In this document: positions 25,555 to 36,262 of the stretch, in pieces
Layout: each line of letters starts with the position of its first letter
Numbering within the stretch: position 1 is the stretch's first letter
Source: Drosophila miranda
Taxonomy: Eukaryota; Arthropoda; Insecta; Diptera; Drosophilidae
Direction: 5' to 3'
DNA: 64,000 nucleotides
NCBI RefSeq assembly: GCF_003369915.1
Contig: NC_046675.1
Coordinates: 23,498,001 to 23,562,000, forward strand
Made by a program: the position numbers and the translations under genes
The notes under the pieces: model-generated
The model's database searches: none
What the model saw: the letters and a program-made list of their open reading frames with translations, nothing else
Told to the model about the DNA's origin: nothing

Positions 25555-27370
25555 TCACTCCTTCATTGCTCTGAGATCTGGATAGAGGGCTCCGGCGTTA
25601 ATATAATGAGATTCCGGTTTACGCAAATCGCGTTTATAATCGCTAACAACGGCCTCGCCGGTCCGCTTGGCGAGTTTCTTGGCTATGCCCTTGGGGGAAA
25701 TATAATTCACGTTCTGGCTGATGACAAAAGCATTGCCCACCGTATCGAAGGTTCCGCAGGCCAAATTCCCAGCCGATGGTCCATATCTGCAAGGGAAAAT
25801 GATCTGTGAAAATGATTCTAGTGAGCATAAACGCTTGATCTCACTTGTGCTCTATAATCTTGACCGAGTTCTCGCTCAGGCTGTTGCCCAGGATCTTGGC
25901 CGATGTTTCAAGTCCATCGAAGACAGTGCTGAAGCCCTCGACAGCTCCCGCTGCTATTGTGAGGGCCCCGTCCATGGTGCTGTTCGCTTCGGTGGTGTCG
26001 TAGCCAAAACCCTTCTGCAGCAGCTTCGAGCCCTGCTCCTGGATGTGCGGCGCCAGGTAGCGACCAACGGCCATCGAGGCGGTGCCCACCTTTCCGGCTA
26101 ACCAACCAGTCATTCCAACCGCCGCGTGGGTTACCTTCTGAGCCACCTCCACTGCGGCAGAAAGTCAATGAAATCCTGGAAAGATTACTTCTGCTGAAGA
26201 CTCACCTGACGACTGTACGGAGGACGGCACCTGAGTGGGGGCCTCCGTCGAGGCTGGCGACATCTTGGAGATGAGGTACGGCGTAGTTCGCATCATCAGA
26301 CCACCTGTCTTCTCCGCTCCCTTGACCAGATTGCGAGCTATGAAATCGGCCGCGCACACAATGTGCTTGGACACCTGCTCCGAGCTGGTGCCCGGACCGG
26401 AGCCAGCACGTTGGGTGCTCGGCGATTTCAGCTGCTCTACAGTGCCCGCCAGCACAGCCTCGAGGAGGTCAAGGAAAAACTGCTGCAGATCCTGCATCTG
26501 CTCCTCCTCCGACTCCCCGGCCGTTGAGCTCAGCGGACGCTGTGGCTTCACTAGCATGATGCCGAAGGCGTTTCCCGGCTCCTGGCACTCCATATCGGGG
26601 AAAATGAAGGCTCCGTATTCCGTGCGATAACAATTGGTGATCAAGGGCACCAGCGGGTACAGCCAGATCATACCAGTAGCCGTGGGAGTCTCTTGCTCCG
26701 TCATAGAGCACTGGATAAAGGTGCTTCCGCTGAGATATTTCCACTTGCCGGCCACGGTGCACATCACCAGGGACATGGTGGTGCTTCCTGTAATGGTGGT
26801 TACCACACCGCTGGATTCGATGCGATAGAGCTTGATCTGAGCCTGGAAGAGCTCGTCCAGCTGAGCATTAGCCTCTTGGTTGGCCAAGAGCTCTCGCAAA
26901 CCGACAGCCATCTCCCTGTAAGTTCTGGGAGTGCCGCTGGCATTGGCTATGTCGTAAAAGGTCGATGGATTTTCGGCCAGCAAGGGTCGCTGACGGCTGG
27001 TACTCTGTCCATCTGCTTCGGTGCGCTCCCTCTCCTTTGCCTCCTCTGCACTGTCATCGATGGGGAGGCTCTTGGCTTTCAACACCTTAACGCGATAGCT
27101 AACCTCCGTCTTGGCGCTCTTTAACTTCTGTATCAGGGAGCAAGCGTCATTCCATTGCGTCTGCACAGCATCAATCTCATCGGGCAGGCCCACCGGTATG
27201 GCAAAGGTTTCTTCAATCATTTCCAGGGCTCGCTCATACGCACCAATAGTTTGCTGCGTGTCCTCCTGCTCCTCGCGGTCTAGGGCCAGCTCCACTTGCG
27301 TCATAGCGGCCTTGTAGGCCGCTTGGATTTGACCATACGCCTCGAGGAACTCGGTTTCCGTGGATGCCAT
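25555..27370 (-). CDS. spartin: spartin (SPG20-like) MIT and senescence-domain protein, 3 coding exons
   Basis: The coding exons are 27370-26206, 26151-25845 and 25786-25555 on the minus strand. Splice phases agree and give 567 residues. Residues about 5-85 form an MIT-like helical domain (EAYGQIQAAYKAAMTQVELA, then ALEMIEETFAIP), which in spartins contacts ESCRT-III proteins. The middle is variable. From roughly residue 345 to the end lies the senescence/plant-stress domain (AADFIARNLVKGAEKTGG, then GMTGWLAGKVGTASMAVGRY, then NVNYISPKGIAKKLAKRT). In animals spartin links endosomal trafficking, lipid droplets, mitochondria and midbody function; human loss causes Troyer syndrome. Length and domain order suit the fly orthologue. 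Two short introns (54 and 58 bp) separate the exons of the senescence domain. The sequence shows no frameshift. Confidence 0.92.
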
Positions 27371-28406
27371 TACGAAATTTAGTAGCTGATGAAATAAAAA
27401 TAAAAAAGTACTTCAATTTTGCATAATTTTAATTTATAGAAAATCAAACTTGTTGGTAGATATCCATCTTTGCTGTTCAGCTACGAAAAACCCACTGAAA
27501 AATTTACACTTTTCGCGCAGTTTCCGTTTCATTGCTGACAAAATGCGTCAGACATCTTCGGTGTTTCTTCTACCGTTTGTGCGCTCTTTTTCTTCTCCGA
27601 TGTATGAGGTTTATATTGTATGTCGAGGCACATTCGTTTTCTGCTCCGACTCGATGACATCTCCGCCACGATATAGAGGCATCCTCTAGTTCCTCCACGA
27701 TTCGAAGGTTATATTTCTACGGCCCTTCTTCGATTTAGGATCATCTTCGGGGTGGCATCGCCTGCGGTTCGTGAGTTTTTCAAGGGGCAGCTGTTGCCTC
27801 TCCTCAAAATTGAATATTGGCCAACGAAATTTCTTTCGCTTTGCTGCATACACAATCGGATTTATCACGCCCACTTGTTGCACTCACCCTCTTTTCTTGT
27901 CTTCAAGCTTAACTGACTCTGCCAGAACTTTCCCTTTCATTGAGATTCAATCGGATTCGGATGTACTTTGATCAGTAAATCATCGATCTAGAAATAATGT
28001 GGCGACACGTCGTGGTCTCTAAGATTTCGTCATGGATTTTACATATTTCGCAATTAACACTCACCAGCCATTTTCCGGGGTTTGGCCTTACCTGTTTAAT
28101 AGATAGCTTCTTGTTGCCGTTTTTTATGTGAGAATCAAACTTAAATTAATAATTATCATTGCTAAATTCGTTCAAAAAGTGTTCGAGTTGGTTGTGGAAT
28201 GTTTGCTTTTTGCGTTTCTGTTTTGCTTAGTCTGTTTTTTCTTGTGCTTCTTATCCAGCTGTTTCTTAGGGAGGCTTAGCTACGTTCAGTCAGTAACAAT
28301 AAAATACGTACATATCTAGAGATGCGTAACTTTGAGCTTATTAAAGACTATATATCCTTTTTATAAATTTGTATATCATTAATGCAGAAACTAGTCAGTA
28401 TCTATT
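27371..28406. other. 5' flank of spartin and non-coding DNA
   Basis: The first few hundred bases should hold the spartin 5' UTR and promoter. A 65-codon lysine/arginine-rich frame on the minus strand (27686-27883) is the only open stretch of interest, and I could not connect it to any exon in phase. The rest is AT-rich, and I see nothing further. Confidence 0.4.
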
Positions 28407-29215
28407 TTAAACGATATTTTTCAATTAGTGGTCTTCTTACAGAGACCAAGAACTGGTACTGGGATCAGGATTTATTTACAAACACCTAATCGAATGCATG
28501 AATAGACAAAAAAAATGCAATCTAAGACAAGGTCTTTACTAATTACATTTGAAAGCAGGTTGGAAAACAGTATCTTTATATAATATTCATGAAATAGGGT
28601 ATACAAACGCCCATACCCTGGTTGACAACAAAGAGTCTGCAAATGCCAGCAACATTGACGTCACAACCTGTGACTATTGAACATTTTTGTTGAAATCGTG
28701 TTTTTGTCAAAATAAAAGATTTTCTAGTACTTAAAAGTAGTTAATCTTGATCAAAATTGATTCAGCAATCATATAAAATTATCTGGGCAAAAATAAGAGA
28801 TCTATATAGCTGGGAATATTCGACGGAAGAAAGAATAACCAAGAATTAGTCGTCATAACTGGTTCACAACAATGAGTCCCATTCCATGCACACATACCCT
28901 GGGGGAAATGGATGTTATAGAATTGTGAATGTTTGTCATCCCAGGCAAAAAAAAATTTATTTTCAATAGATTTTAATATTATTAAATATTATTTCAACGA
29001 TATTTTAAAGCTTATTGTCTTCTTGCAGAGACCAAGAATAGGTACCAGGATCGAGATATATATACAAACCACTCATCATATACATAAATATGTTTAAAAA
29101 ATGTCAATTTGAGAAAAGGTCTTTATTAGTTACGTTTTATCTTCATATCAATATGTATACTTTCATATAAAATTAACAAAATAGGGTATACAAAGACCTA
29201 TACTACGGCTTACAT
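28407..29215 (+). repeat. diverged direct repeat of about 220 bp, two copies about 590 bp apart
   Basis: The segments at about 28407-28630 and 28998-29215 align along their length. Both run from CGATATTT through GTCTTCTT(A/G)CAGAGACCAAGAA, then GGTACTGGGATC or GGTACCAGGATC, then AAGGTCTTTA, to AAATAGGGTATACAAA. They differ by many substitutions and small indels, so the duplication or double insertion is old. No coding sequence is present. Confidence 0.7.
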
Positions 29216-29219
29216 CCAC

Positions 29220-29600
29220 AAATCTCAGAGACCATTAACGCTAGAGTAACCAAATTTGGTATCCGTACTCCTGTTAGATCTCACTATAAAACATATATCT
29301 CAGAATTTCGCCCCACCCCCTTTCGCCCCCACAAAGAACGAAAATCTGTTGCATCCACAATAGTGCAGATTCGAGAAAACTAAAAACGCACAATCATAGA
29401 GAATGACCATATCTATCCGGTTGCTGAATCTGGATTAGATCGGATCATTTTTATAGCCAAAAGGAACACATCAATTTGCAGTGGCTACGCAACGCCTGAC
29501 GTCACGCTCAGACTGATTTTCTGTCTCTCTTGCACGCACTCTTTGTCGCGTCGCTTAATATTATCTCACAACTCACAACGTTCCCCCTCGTTTGTAATGT
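29220..29600. mobile_element. probable fragment of a dispersed Drosophila repeat, family unassigned
   Basis: This block begins with a CTCAGAGACCATTAACGCTA-like stretch and passes through CGCCCCACCCCC and CTGTTGCATCCACAAT, then TGACGTCACGCTCAGACTG. It reads like a multi-copy non-coding segment I associate with Drosophila retroelement untranslated regions. That is an impression from memory, not a match. It has no open frame and no ends that I can define. Confidence 0.3.
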
Positions 29601-29996
29601 TTTTGAAAAAATTAATAAATAGCTTTAAAAACGTGTCCTGGAAACCACAAACTTTCTTGCTTTATTAACAATGAATCAATCTATGCACAAACAATTATTT
29701 CATATAAATCGGTAAGTTGGTTAAAAAGCGGCACTGTAAGTATACAATAAATATATAACACAAAACCCACCCTTTTCTGCTACCTTGCAAAAGCAGAGAG
29801 AGAGAGACAGAGAGACACCAGCTGCGGCTGCGCTGTCGGCTGACGTATTTTTGTTGTACTCAGAAGCAAGCGCATACAAAATCTCACACATGCAGCGACA
29901 GCCGATATATCTCTCTCGCTCTTGCAAGGCAGACTTGCGGCGACGCGACTGCGCTACTTCGAAGTCATTTTCGCAAATGGCGGCGCTGCCAATTGC

Positions 29997-30004
29997 TATA
30001 AAAA
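29997..30004 (+). promoter_or_regulatory. TATA-box-like sequence before the minisatellite
   Basis: TATAAAAA sits in a GC-richer stretch that follows a GAGA-rich and CGACGCGAC-containing segment, a composition resembling a promoter. No gene follows: the downstream DNA is a T tract and a 34-bp minisatellite. It may be the relic promoter of a mobile element or a broken gene. Confidence 0.25.
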
Positions 30005-30118
30005 GGCGAGCACAGTCGAAGCCGCGCGACTTTATTTTTTTTTTTTAACTGTAAACATCTACTCTTCTAAACCTAGTGCGCAGGGAGTCAGCACCGTGCG
30101 CACCATGGCACCCCAGAA

Positions 30119-30302
30119 CCTCCGCAACCACACTTCTCGGAGCGTAATTGAACCTCCGCAACCACACTTCTCGGAGCGTAATTGAACCTCCGCAACCACA
30201 CTTCTTGGAGCGTTATTAAACCTCCGCAACCAAACTTCTTGGAGCGTAATCGAACTTCCGCAACCACACTTCTTGGAGCGTTATTGAACCTCCGCAACAA
30301 AT
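30119..30302. repeat. 34-bp minisatellite, five full units and one partial
   Basis: Units beginning CCTCCGCAAC start at 30119, 30153, 30187, 30221, 30255 (as CTTCCGCAAC) and 30289, exactly 34 bp apart. Each continues CACACTTCT(C/T)GGAGCGT(A/T)ATTGAA with a few substitutions. The last copy breaks off after CCGCAACAA. Because 34 is not divisible by 3, the minus-strand frame through it encodes a shifting peptide and is not evidence of coding. Confidence 0.95.
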
Positions 30303-30399
30303 CTTCTTCTCGGGGGGCATGGCTTTTGATTATATTAGTCGGTTCAAATTGTTTAAAACTAAATTATTTTAAAGCTAATTTAAACTTCAATTAAATAAA

Positions 30400-31100
30400 C
30401 CCTCGGCGTGGATTATGCACGCACGAGTGCTGTCGGCCACCCCGACGGAGGGCAGGCCGTGCTCCTTGGCCGTGCGTTTTTGTTTGAAAGTGTCTCCAGT
30501 TTCGAGAGCTCCGACATTTCCGCACAAAAACAAAACGGAAAACAGAAACAACAATTTGGAGCTCAAAACCGAAAACCTTTTCGATTCAGTCCAAATGATG
30601 CTCCCAATCACGTCTCGCCTGGAGTATTGTCATCCGAATATAGTATATTCGCTTACATTTTCGAATGTCACGGCATGGCTGCTGGTCGGGCCGTCGACCT
30701 TCACCTGGGCGGCGTCCTCATCGATGGGCCGCTTAAAAATTGTCTCGAGACGGGAATCGGTGTTTGGCGTCTTGTTGGGCTGCTGGAGCCTGACATTTGC
30801 AATTTTTTAAAGAATGATTGAATATTTTTAAAGATCGGGCAGGAGTTGCAGGGCGCCCGCCGACAGCTCCCCTAGCGATGGTGGCAACTGCCCGCTGAAT
30901 TTTGTTGAGGCCATTCTCCCGAGAATCTCCTCGGCCTCCACGGCCTTCTCCAATATATATATATATATACATATTATATATAAACGCATTTCCTTACATT
31001 TCCCTACGTCTTACCTGTTAGAACATATTGGCGGGGCATCCGTCGCTTATGATGGCCATCAATCGCGGGTCATATCCACGTTGCCGAATGTTTAAGAACA
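30400..31100 (-). pseudogene. gene-like fragment of unknown identity, left part outside the array and right part inside unit 1
   Basis: On the minus strand several stretches look like exon pieces. One reads ILGRMASTKFSGQLPPSL and continues into LQLLPDLKNIQSF (about 30960-30810). Another frame reads RLETIFKRPIDEDAAQVKVD and runs to HAVTFEN (about 30770-30640), followed at once by a GTAAGC donor-like site. A third piece near 31100-31020 reads RGYDPRLMAIISDG. I do not recognise the parent gene. The pieces lie in different frames and no complete model can be built, so this is probably a captured and decayed host fragment. The part from 30726 rightwards is repeated in array units 2 and 3. Confidence 0.4.
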
Positions 31101-31227
31101 GATTTAAAATCGTATAAAACATAAATATTTATTTAGACTGTTTCGGAAGACACCACTCTTCCTCATAAGCGATCTTTTCTTTTTCAATAATGAAAAAGAT
31201 GGTAAATCGGACAGCCTACATTTCTGT

Positions 31228-31929
31228 TAGTGTTGGGTAAACATTGCTCATTTTGGGGAACATATTCACTTGTTCTTTTTTAGTAAATGAGTCAACTCAC
31301 TCATATTGCTCACTTGTTCACCTAGATTGCTCAGTTGCTCATTGCTCACTAGCTCACTTAGATTGCTCAGTTGCTCACTGTTCACGCACAGATCACTAAG
31401 CACCACAGTTTTTTACACAAATAAAATACGTTACATTTAATCAAACATATAAAACTAAAAAAAAAAAATGCAATTATTCCAAATTTCACTATACTTTCGA
31501 AGTATCGAATATACTTCGAATTAGCGACATACTGAATTTTCAAAAGAATAAACAGTTTTGCCGGTAATACAAAAAGTATGAAGTAAAAGCAAATATGAGC
31601 AACAAGTATCGAAGTATCGAATATACTTCGAATTAGCGACATACTGAATTTTCAAAAGAATAAACAGTTTTGCCGGTAATACAAAAAGTATGAAGTAAAT
31701 GCAAATATGAGCAACAACTGCCAGAACGAAATATGCCCTTTGAGGAGCAAAATTGCGCAAAAAGTGAGTAGAGAACAAGTGAGCAAAAATGAACAAGTGA
31801 ACAACAAAGAACAAGTGAGCAAAAAAGAACAAGTGAACAAAAAAGAACAGCTTGGAAGGAACATGTTCAGTTGCTCACTTAAGTGAACAACTCTTTTTTG
31901 TTCACTCACTCATGAGCAACACAACACTA
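31228..31929. mobile_element. 702-bp non-autonomous hAT-type element with perfect 8-bp target duplication
   Basis: The insertion interrupts unit 1 only. It is flanked by ATTTCTGT on the left (31220-31227) and ATTTCTGT on the right (31930-31937). Units 2 and 3 carry the uninterrupted site ...CTACATTTCTGTAGCC. Its ends are inverted: TAGTGTTG at the left and CAACACTA at the right. Target duplications of 8 bp and such ends are typical of the hAT superfamily. The interior is A+T-rich, has many GCTCACT and GTGAACAA motifs near both ends, and contains a 112-bp direct repeat (31499-31610 and 31611-31722). Each copy of that repeat includes the palindrome GAAGTATCGAATATACTTC. It has no transposase, so it would need one supplied in trans. 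Confidence 0.88.
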
Positions 31930-32068
31930 ATTTCTGTAGCCTTATATTCTTATAAATATTATTACAAATTAATGGGCGATGAGTGCTTTTCAGCATGTAA
32001 ATATTTTCTATTCACAAAAGCCATTTTTTTTTATTCCCTTTATTTTTTTCGTATAAGGGCTATTCTTT

Positions 32069-33590
32069 TCAGAATATACATAGCTGCCCTTCATGCATCC
32101 ATTTCTTTCCATCAGGAACTACTATTCTTTGACAGATAGTACATTCAATGTTCAGAACAATTCCTAATGTGTTTCTTACAACAGCGAATTCCGCAATTTT
32201 ACCAATTGGGCGATTCAAACTTTTCGTTTGATATACAATTAGTCCATGTTGTTTAATGTAATTTTGGTTACCGTCATCCTCCAAATTTACCTTTTCAGGT
32301 ATTTCTAGAGGCCGGTGCTGAACCAACTGGGCTGCTGTTGGGCTATCATATTGCCACCCAATTTCGCGCTTTAAACTATTAAAATATTCTTCCAGGGAAT
32401 CTTGGTTGAAACCCCTGGTATTTACTTGTTTTATATCTAAAAGATCTTTGTAATATGATTGATTCTTTTGCAAGTTTCAATCAGCCTTTTCAGGCAACTG
32501 GCTTGGGAATCTGATTCGGGGGGCCGAATTTAATCTTTCCCAAATAACTTACGAATTCATCCAAGCGATTGGAGAACGTTTTATTGGCATGGCAGTATGT
32601 ATTGTTCAATACATCGAAACCATCGTTCATACTTTTTGAAAACATGGATGTAGCAATGGTTGCATCCTTGTCTTCAAAAGTACCACGATCAGCAAACATT
32701 TTAATGCCTGTGCTGACCAACTTAAAATATGTTGACCACCAAATTGGTTTTCATGTAATCAAATCCTTTCGGATTGATGTGCTTTTCTGTAAGCTTAGGT
32801 GCCAAACGTAAAGAATTTAATGAATCGACTTCATAAAACTTTTCGATAACTTTCCATGTCACTTTTCCGACTGGTGTAATTAGGTCGTGTTTCAAAAAGT
32901 TATTTCTAACACTCTTGAATAGATGTACGTAATCGCACACGAACTGAGGTACTTGCGGATTGATCAATCTTTCACGTCCTGAGCAATGGCTTGGGCGTAT
33001 TTTGGATTTACATTTTTGTTAACAAAAGTGGCTTGGGAGGAGTATTGTTCCTTATCGGAAATTCCGTCTGCCAGGTCTACGTAACCAATTGCTCGGTCAA
33101 CATTGGCAAGATAACATATTTCTGGTTGGATGATCATTTCATCAAAAATTAGTGCACAATTTCTGTGACTCTCATCCATTTTTTGTATAAGTTTCTTCAA
33201 CTTTTCAATATGTTCGCCTTGAAAGCCAGGCTCAAATACTTGGAGCGGCAGCGAAACACTACATTGTTTTTCTTCATGAGCCCTGTTCGGGCTCGTTGAT
33301 TTAAGTTGAGAAATTTCTTTCTCTAGATCGTTTATTTGTACATAATTTTCATTTTGGACAGTGAATGCGTGCAATTTTGCATGCAAATTTTTAATTTCCG
33401 TTTTTTGGGAAATATTTTTCCCATTTAGGGCTTTGAATTTTTTTCCAGAGATTCAAAGCCGGATTCATCTTTTCAATATTATCTATTGTTTTTCCTATAA
33501 CTTCGATGATTTCGTTCCGATTTCAATTTTAATTTTTTGTAATTTTAGAGAAAAACATTAACTTTCAATTTTGTTAATAAATTTAAAAAA
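32069..33590 (-). pseudogene. dead P/THAP9-superfamily transposase, unit 1 copy
   Basis: Four successive minus-strand frames (33386-32964, 32967-32722, 32720-32490, 32473-32069) together read like a P-element/THAP9 transposase core. A coiled-coil-like N-terminal part (LEKEISQLKS) is followed by the RNase H-like segment ALIFDEMIIQPEICYLANVD, then GYVDLADG. Next come the DYVHLFKSVRNNFLK block, LRLAPKLTEKHI, and a C-terminal NQDSLEEYFNSLKR resembling the acidic end of the family. The frames are offset by single bases, so at least two frameshifts break the gene. No THAP zinc finger is visible at the N-terminus. In the family the enzyme cuts and pastes its element; this copy cannot be translated whole. 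Which P-related family it belongs to (1360/ProtoP, Galileo or other) I cannot tell. Confidence 0.8.
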
Positions 33591-33594
33591 ATGT

Positions 33595-34092
33595 CTAGTC
33601 TCTTATTTTTGATCGAATTTTTTGCTTAACACCGCTCATTAAGTTCTGCACACACTCTTTGGTAATCCTACGGGTCGCACGCATCCAGTTTTTTTTCATA
33701 TCTTCCATGTTTTCGGAGAGACTACCATTCTTCTTTAAATTTCTTTTAACTAATGCCCAATATCGCTCAATTGGCCGGAGCTCTGGGCAATTTGGTGGGT
33801 ACTCCTCTTTTGACACGAAATTGATGCCTTTTGAGTCAAGTAGCGCTAAAGTTGGGCCGCTTAAAAATTGTCTCGAGACGGGAATCGGTGTTTGGCGTCT
33901 TGTTGGGCTGCTGGAGCCTGACATTTGCAATTTTTTACAGAATGATTGAATATTTTTAAGATCGGGCAGGAGTTGCAGGGCGCCCGCCGACAGCTCCCCT
34001 AGCGATGGTGGCAACTGCCCGCTGAATTTTGTTGAGGCCATTCTCCCGAGAATCTCCACGGCCTTCTCCAATATATATGTATATATATACAT
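33595..34092 (-). CDS. chimeric 165-codon ORF across the unit 1/unit 2 junction
   Basis: This frame starts with ATG at 34092 in unit 2. It reads through the gene-like fragment (ILGRMASTKFSGQLPPSL, then MSGSSSPTRRQTPIPVS), crosses the tandem junction at about 33853/33854, and continues in frame into the C-terminal part of a DD37E transposase (ALLDSKGINFVSKEEYPPN, then ELRPIERYWALVKRNL). It exists only because of the tandem duplication. It keeps the third catalytic acidic residue of the transposase (E in PIERYW) but lacks the first two, so it cannot be an active transposase. There is no sign of a promoter, and expression is unproven. Confidence 0.4.
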   Translation of the reverse strand: MYIYTYILEKAVEILGRMASTKFSGQLPPSLGELSAGALQLLPDLKNIQSFCKKLQMSGSSSPTRRQTPIPVSRQFLSGPTLALLDSKGINFVSKEEYPPNCPELRPIERYWALVKRNLKKNGSLSENMEDMKKNWMRATRRITKECVQNLMSGVKQKIRSKIRD

Positions 34093-36262
34093 ATTATATA
34101 TAAACGCATTTCCTTACATTTCCCTACGTCTTACCTGTTAGAACATATTGGCGGGGATCCGTCGCTTATGATGGCCATCAATCGCGGGTCATATCCACGT
34201 TGCCGAATGTTTAAGAAAAGATTTAAAATCGTATAAAACATAAATATTTATTTAGACTGTTTCGGAAGACACCACTCTTCCTCATAAGCGATCTTTTCTT
34301 TTTCAATAATGAAAAAGATGGTAAATCGGACAGCCTACATTTCTGTAGCCTTATATTCTTATAAATATTATTACAAATTAATGGGCGATGAGTGCTGTTC
34401 AGCATGTAAATATTTTCTATTCACAAAAGCCATTTTTTTTTATTCCCTTTATTTTTTCGTATAAGGGCTATTCTTTTCAGAATATACATAGCTGCCCTTC
34501 ATGCATCCATTTCTTTCCATCAGGAACTACTATTCTTTGACAGATAGTACATTCAATGTTCAGAACAATTCCTAATGTGTTTCTTACAACAGCGAATTCC
34601 GCAATTTTACCAATTGGGCGATTCAAACTTTTCGTTTGATATACAATTAGTCCATGTTGTTTAATGTAATTTTGGTTACCGTCATCCTCCAAATTTACCT
34701 TTTCAGGTATTTCTAGAGGCGGGTGCTGAACCAACTGGGCTGCTGTTGGGCTATCATATTGCCACCCAATTTCGCGCTTTAAACTATTAAAATATTCTTC
34801 CAGGGAATCTTGGTTGAAACCCCTGGTATTTACTTGTTTTATATCTAAAAGATCTTTTGTAATATGATTGATTCTTTTGCAAGTTTCAATCAGCCTTTTC
34901 AGGCAACTGGCTTGGGAATCTGATTCGGGGGGCCGAATTTAATCTTTCCCAAATAACTTACGAATTCATCCAAGCGATTGGAGAACGTTTTATTGGCATG
35001 GCAGTATGTATTGTTCAATACATCGAAACCATCGTTCATACTTTTTGAAAACATGGATGTAGCAATGGTTGCATCCTTGTCTTCAAAAGTACCACGATCA
35101 GCAAACATTTTAATGCCTGTGCTGACCAACTTAAAATATGTTGACCACCAAATTGGTTTTCATGTAATCAAATCCTTTCGGATTGATGTGCTTTTCTGTA
35201 AGCTTAGGTGCCAAACGTAAAGAATTTAATGAATCGACTTCATAAAACTTTTCGATAACTTTCCATGTCACTTTTCCGACTGGTGTAATTAGGTCGTGTT
35301 TCAAAAAGTTATTTCTAACACTCTTGAATAGATGTACGTAATCGCACACGAACTGAGGTACTTGCGGATTGATCAATCTTTCACGTCCTGAGCAATGGCT
35401 TGGGCGTATTTTGGATTTACATTTTTGTTAACAAAAGTGGCTTGGGAGGAGTATTGTTCCTTATCGGAAATTCCGTCTGCCAGGTCTACGTAACCAATTG
35501 CTCGGTCAACATTGGCAAGATAACATATTTCTGGTTGGATGATCATTTCATCAAAAATTAGTGCACAATTTCTGTGACTCTCATCCATTTTTTGTACAAG
35601 TTTCTTCAACTTTTCAATATGTTCGCCTTGAAAGCCAGGCTCAAATACTTGGAGCGGCAGCGAAACACTACATTGTTTTTCTTCATGAGCCCTGTTCGGG
35701 CTCGTTGATTTAAGTTGAGAAATTTCTTTCTCTAGATCGTTTATTTGTACATAATTTTCATTTTGGACAGTGAATGCGTGCAATTTTGCATGCAAATTTT
35801 TAATTTCCGTTTTTTGGGAAATATTTTTCCCATTTAGGGCTTTGAATTTTTTTCCAGAGATTCAAAGCCGGATTCATCTTTTCAATATTATCTATTGTTT
35901 TTCCTATAACTTCGATGATTTCGTTCCGATTTCAATTTTAATTTTTTGTAATTTTAGAGAAAAACATTAACTTTCAATTTTGTTAATAAATTTAAAAAAA
36001 TGTCTAGTCTCTTATTTTTGATCGAATTTTTTGCTTAACACCGCTCATTAAGTTCTGCACACACTCTTTGGTAATCCTACGGGTCGCACGCATCCAGTTT
36101 TTTTTCATATCTTCCATGTTTTCGGAGAGACTACCATTCTTCTTTAAATTTCTTTTAACTAATGCCCAATATCGCTCAATTGGCCGGAGCTCTGGGCAAT
36201 TTGGTGGGTACTCCTCTTTTGACACGAAATTGATGCCTTTTGAGTCAAGTAGCGCTAAAGTT
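33854..36262 (-). repeat. tandem array unit 2, 2409 bp
   Basis: The unit begins GGGCCGCTTAAAAATTG at 33854 and is followed without a gap by the same sequence at 36263, a period of 2409 bp. It has the same content and order as unit 1 but lacks the 702-bp insertion. By eye it is nearly identical to unit 3 across its length, which points to recent amplification or ongoing homogenisation. Confidence 0.95.
34477..35999 (-). pseudogene. dead P/THAP9-superfamily transposase, unit 2 copy
   Basis: The same frame-broken transposase core as in unit 1 is present: frames 35795-35373, 35376-35131, 35129-34899 and 34734-34477. The two frame shifts near 35373 and 35130 match those of unit 1 exactly, so the gene was dead before the tandem copies formed. 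The C-terminal frame opens later than in unit 1, because an extra T near 34856 breaks the reading there. Confidence 0.8.

Larger units (their letters stand above)
30726..33853 (-). repeat. tandem array unit 1 (carries an insertion)
   Basis: The unit runs from GGGCCGCTTAAAAATTG at 30726 to ...GCGCTAAAGTT at 33853. It is 3128 bp long. Removing the 702-bp insertion and its 8-bp duplication leaves about 2418 bp, close to the 2409 bp of unit 2. It differs from units 2 and 3 by a six-base segment (GGCCTC near 30930) and single-base changes. One of these makes KLIQKMD where the other units have KLVQKMD. Within it, on the minus strand, lie mariner C-terminal coding DNA, a dead P-type transposase and the gene-like fragment. 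Confidence 0.9.

Noticed and set aside
27686..27883. 65-codon basic minus-strand frame near spartin
   Set aside because: I tried to join it to an upstream ATG (about 27937) through a GTGAGT...GCAG intron, but the intron would be only 44 bp and the phases do not agree.
30088..30300. 70-codon repetitive minus-strand frame over the minisatellite
   Set aside because: The 34-bp period shifts frame in every unit, so the peptide is an artefact of the repeat.
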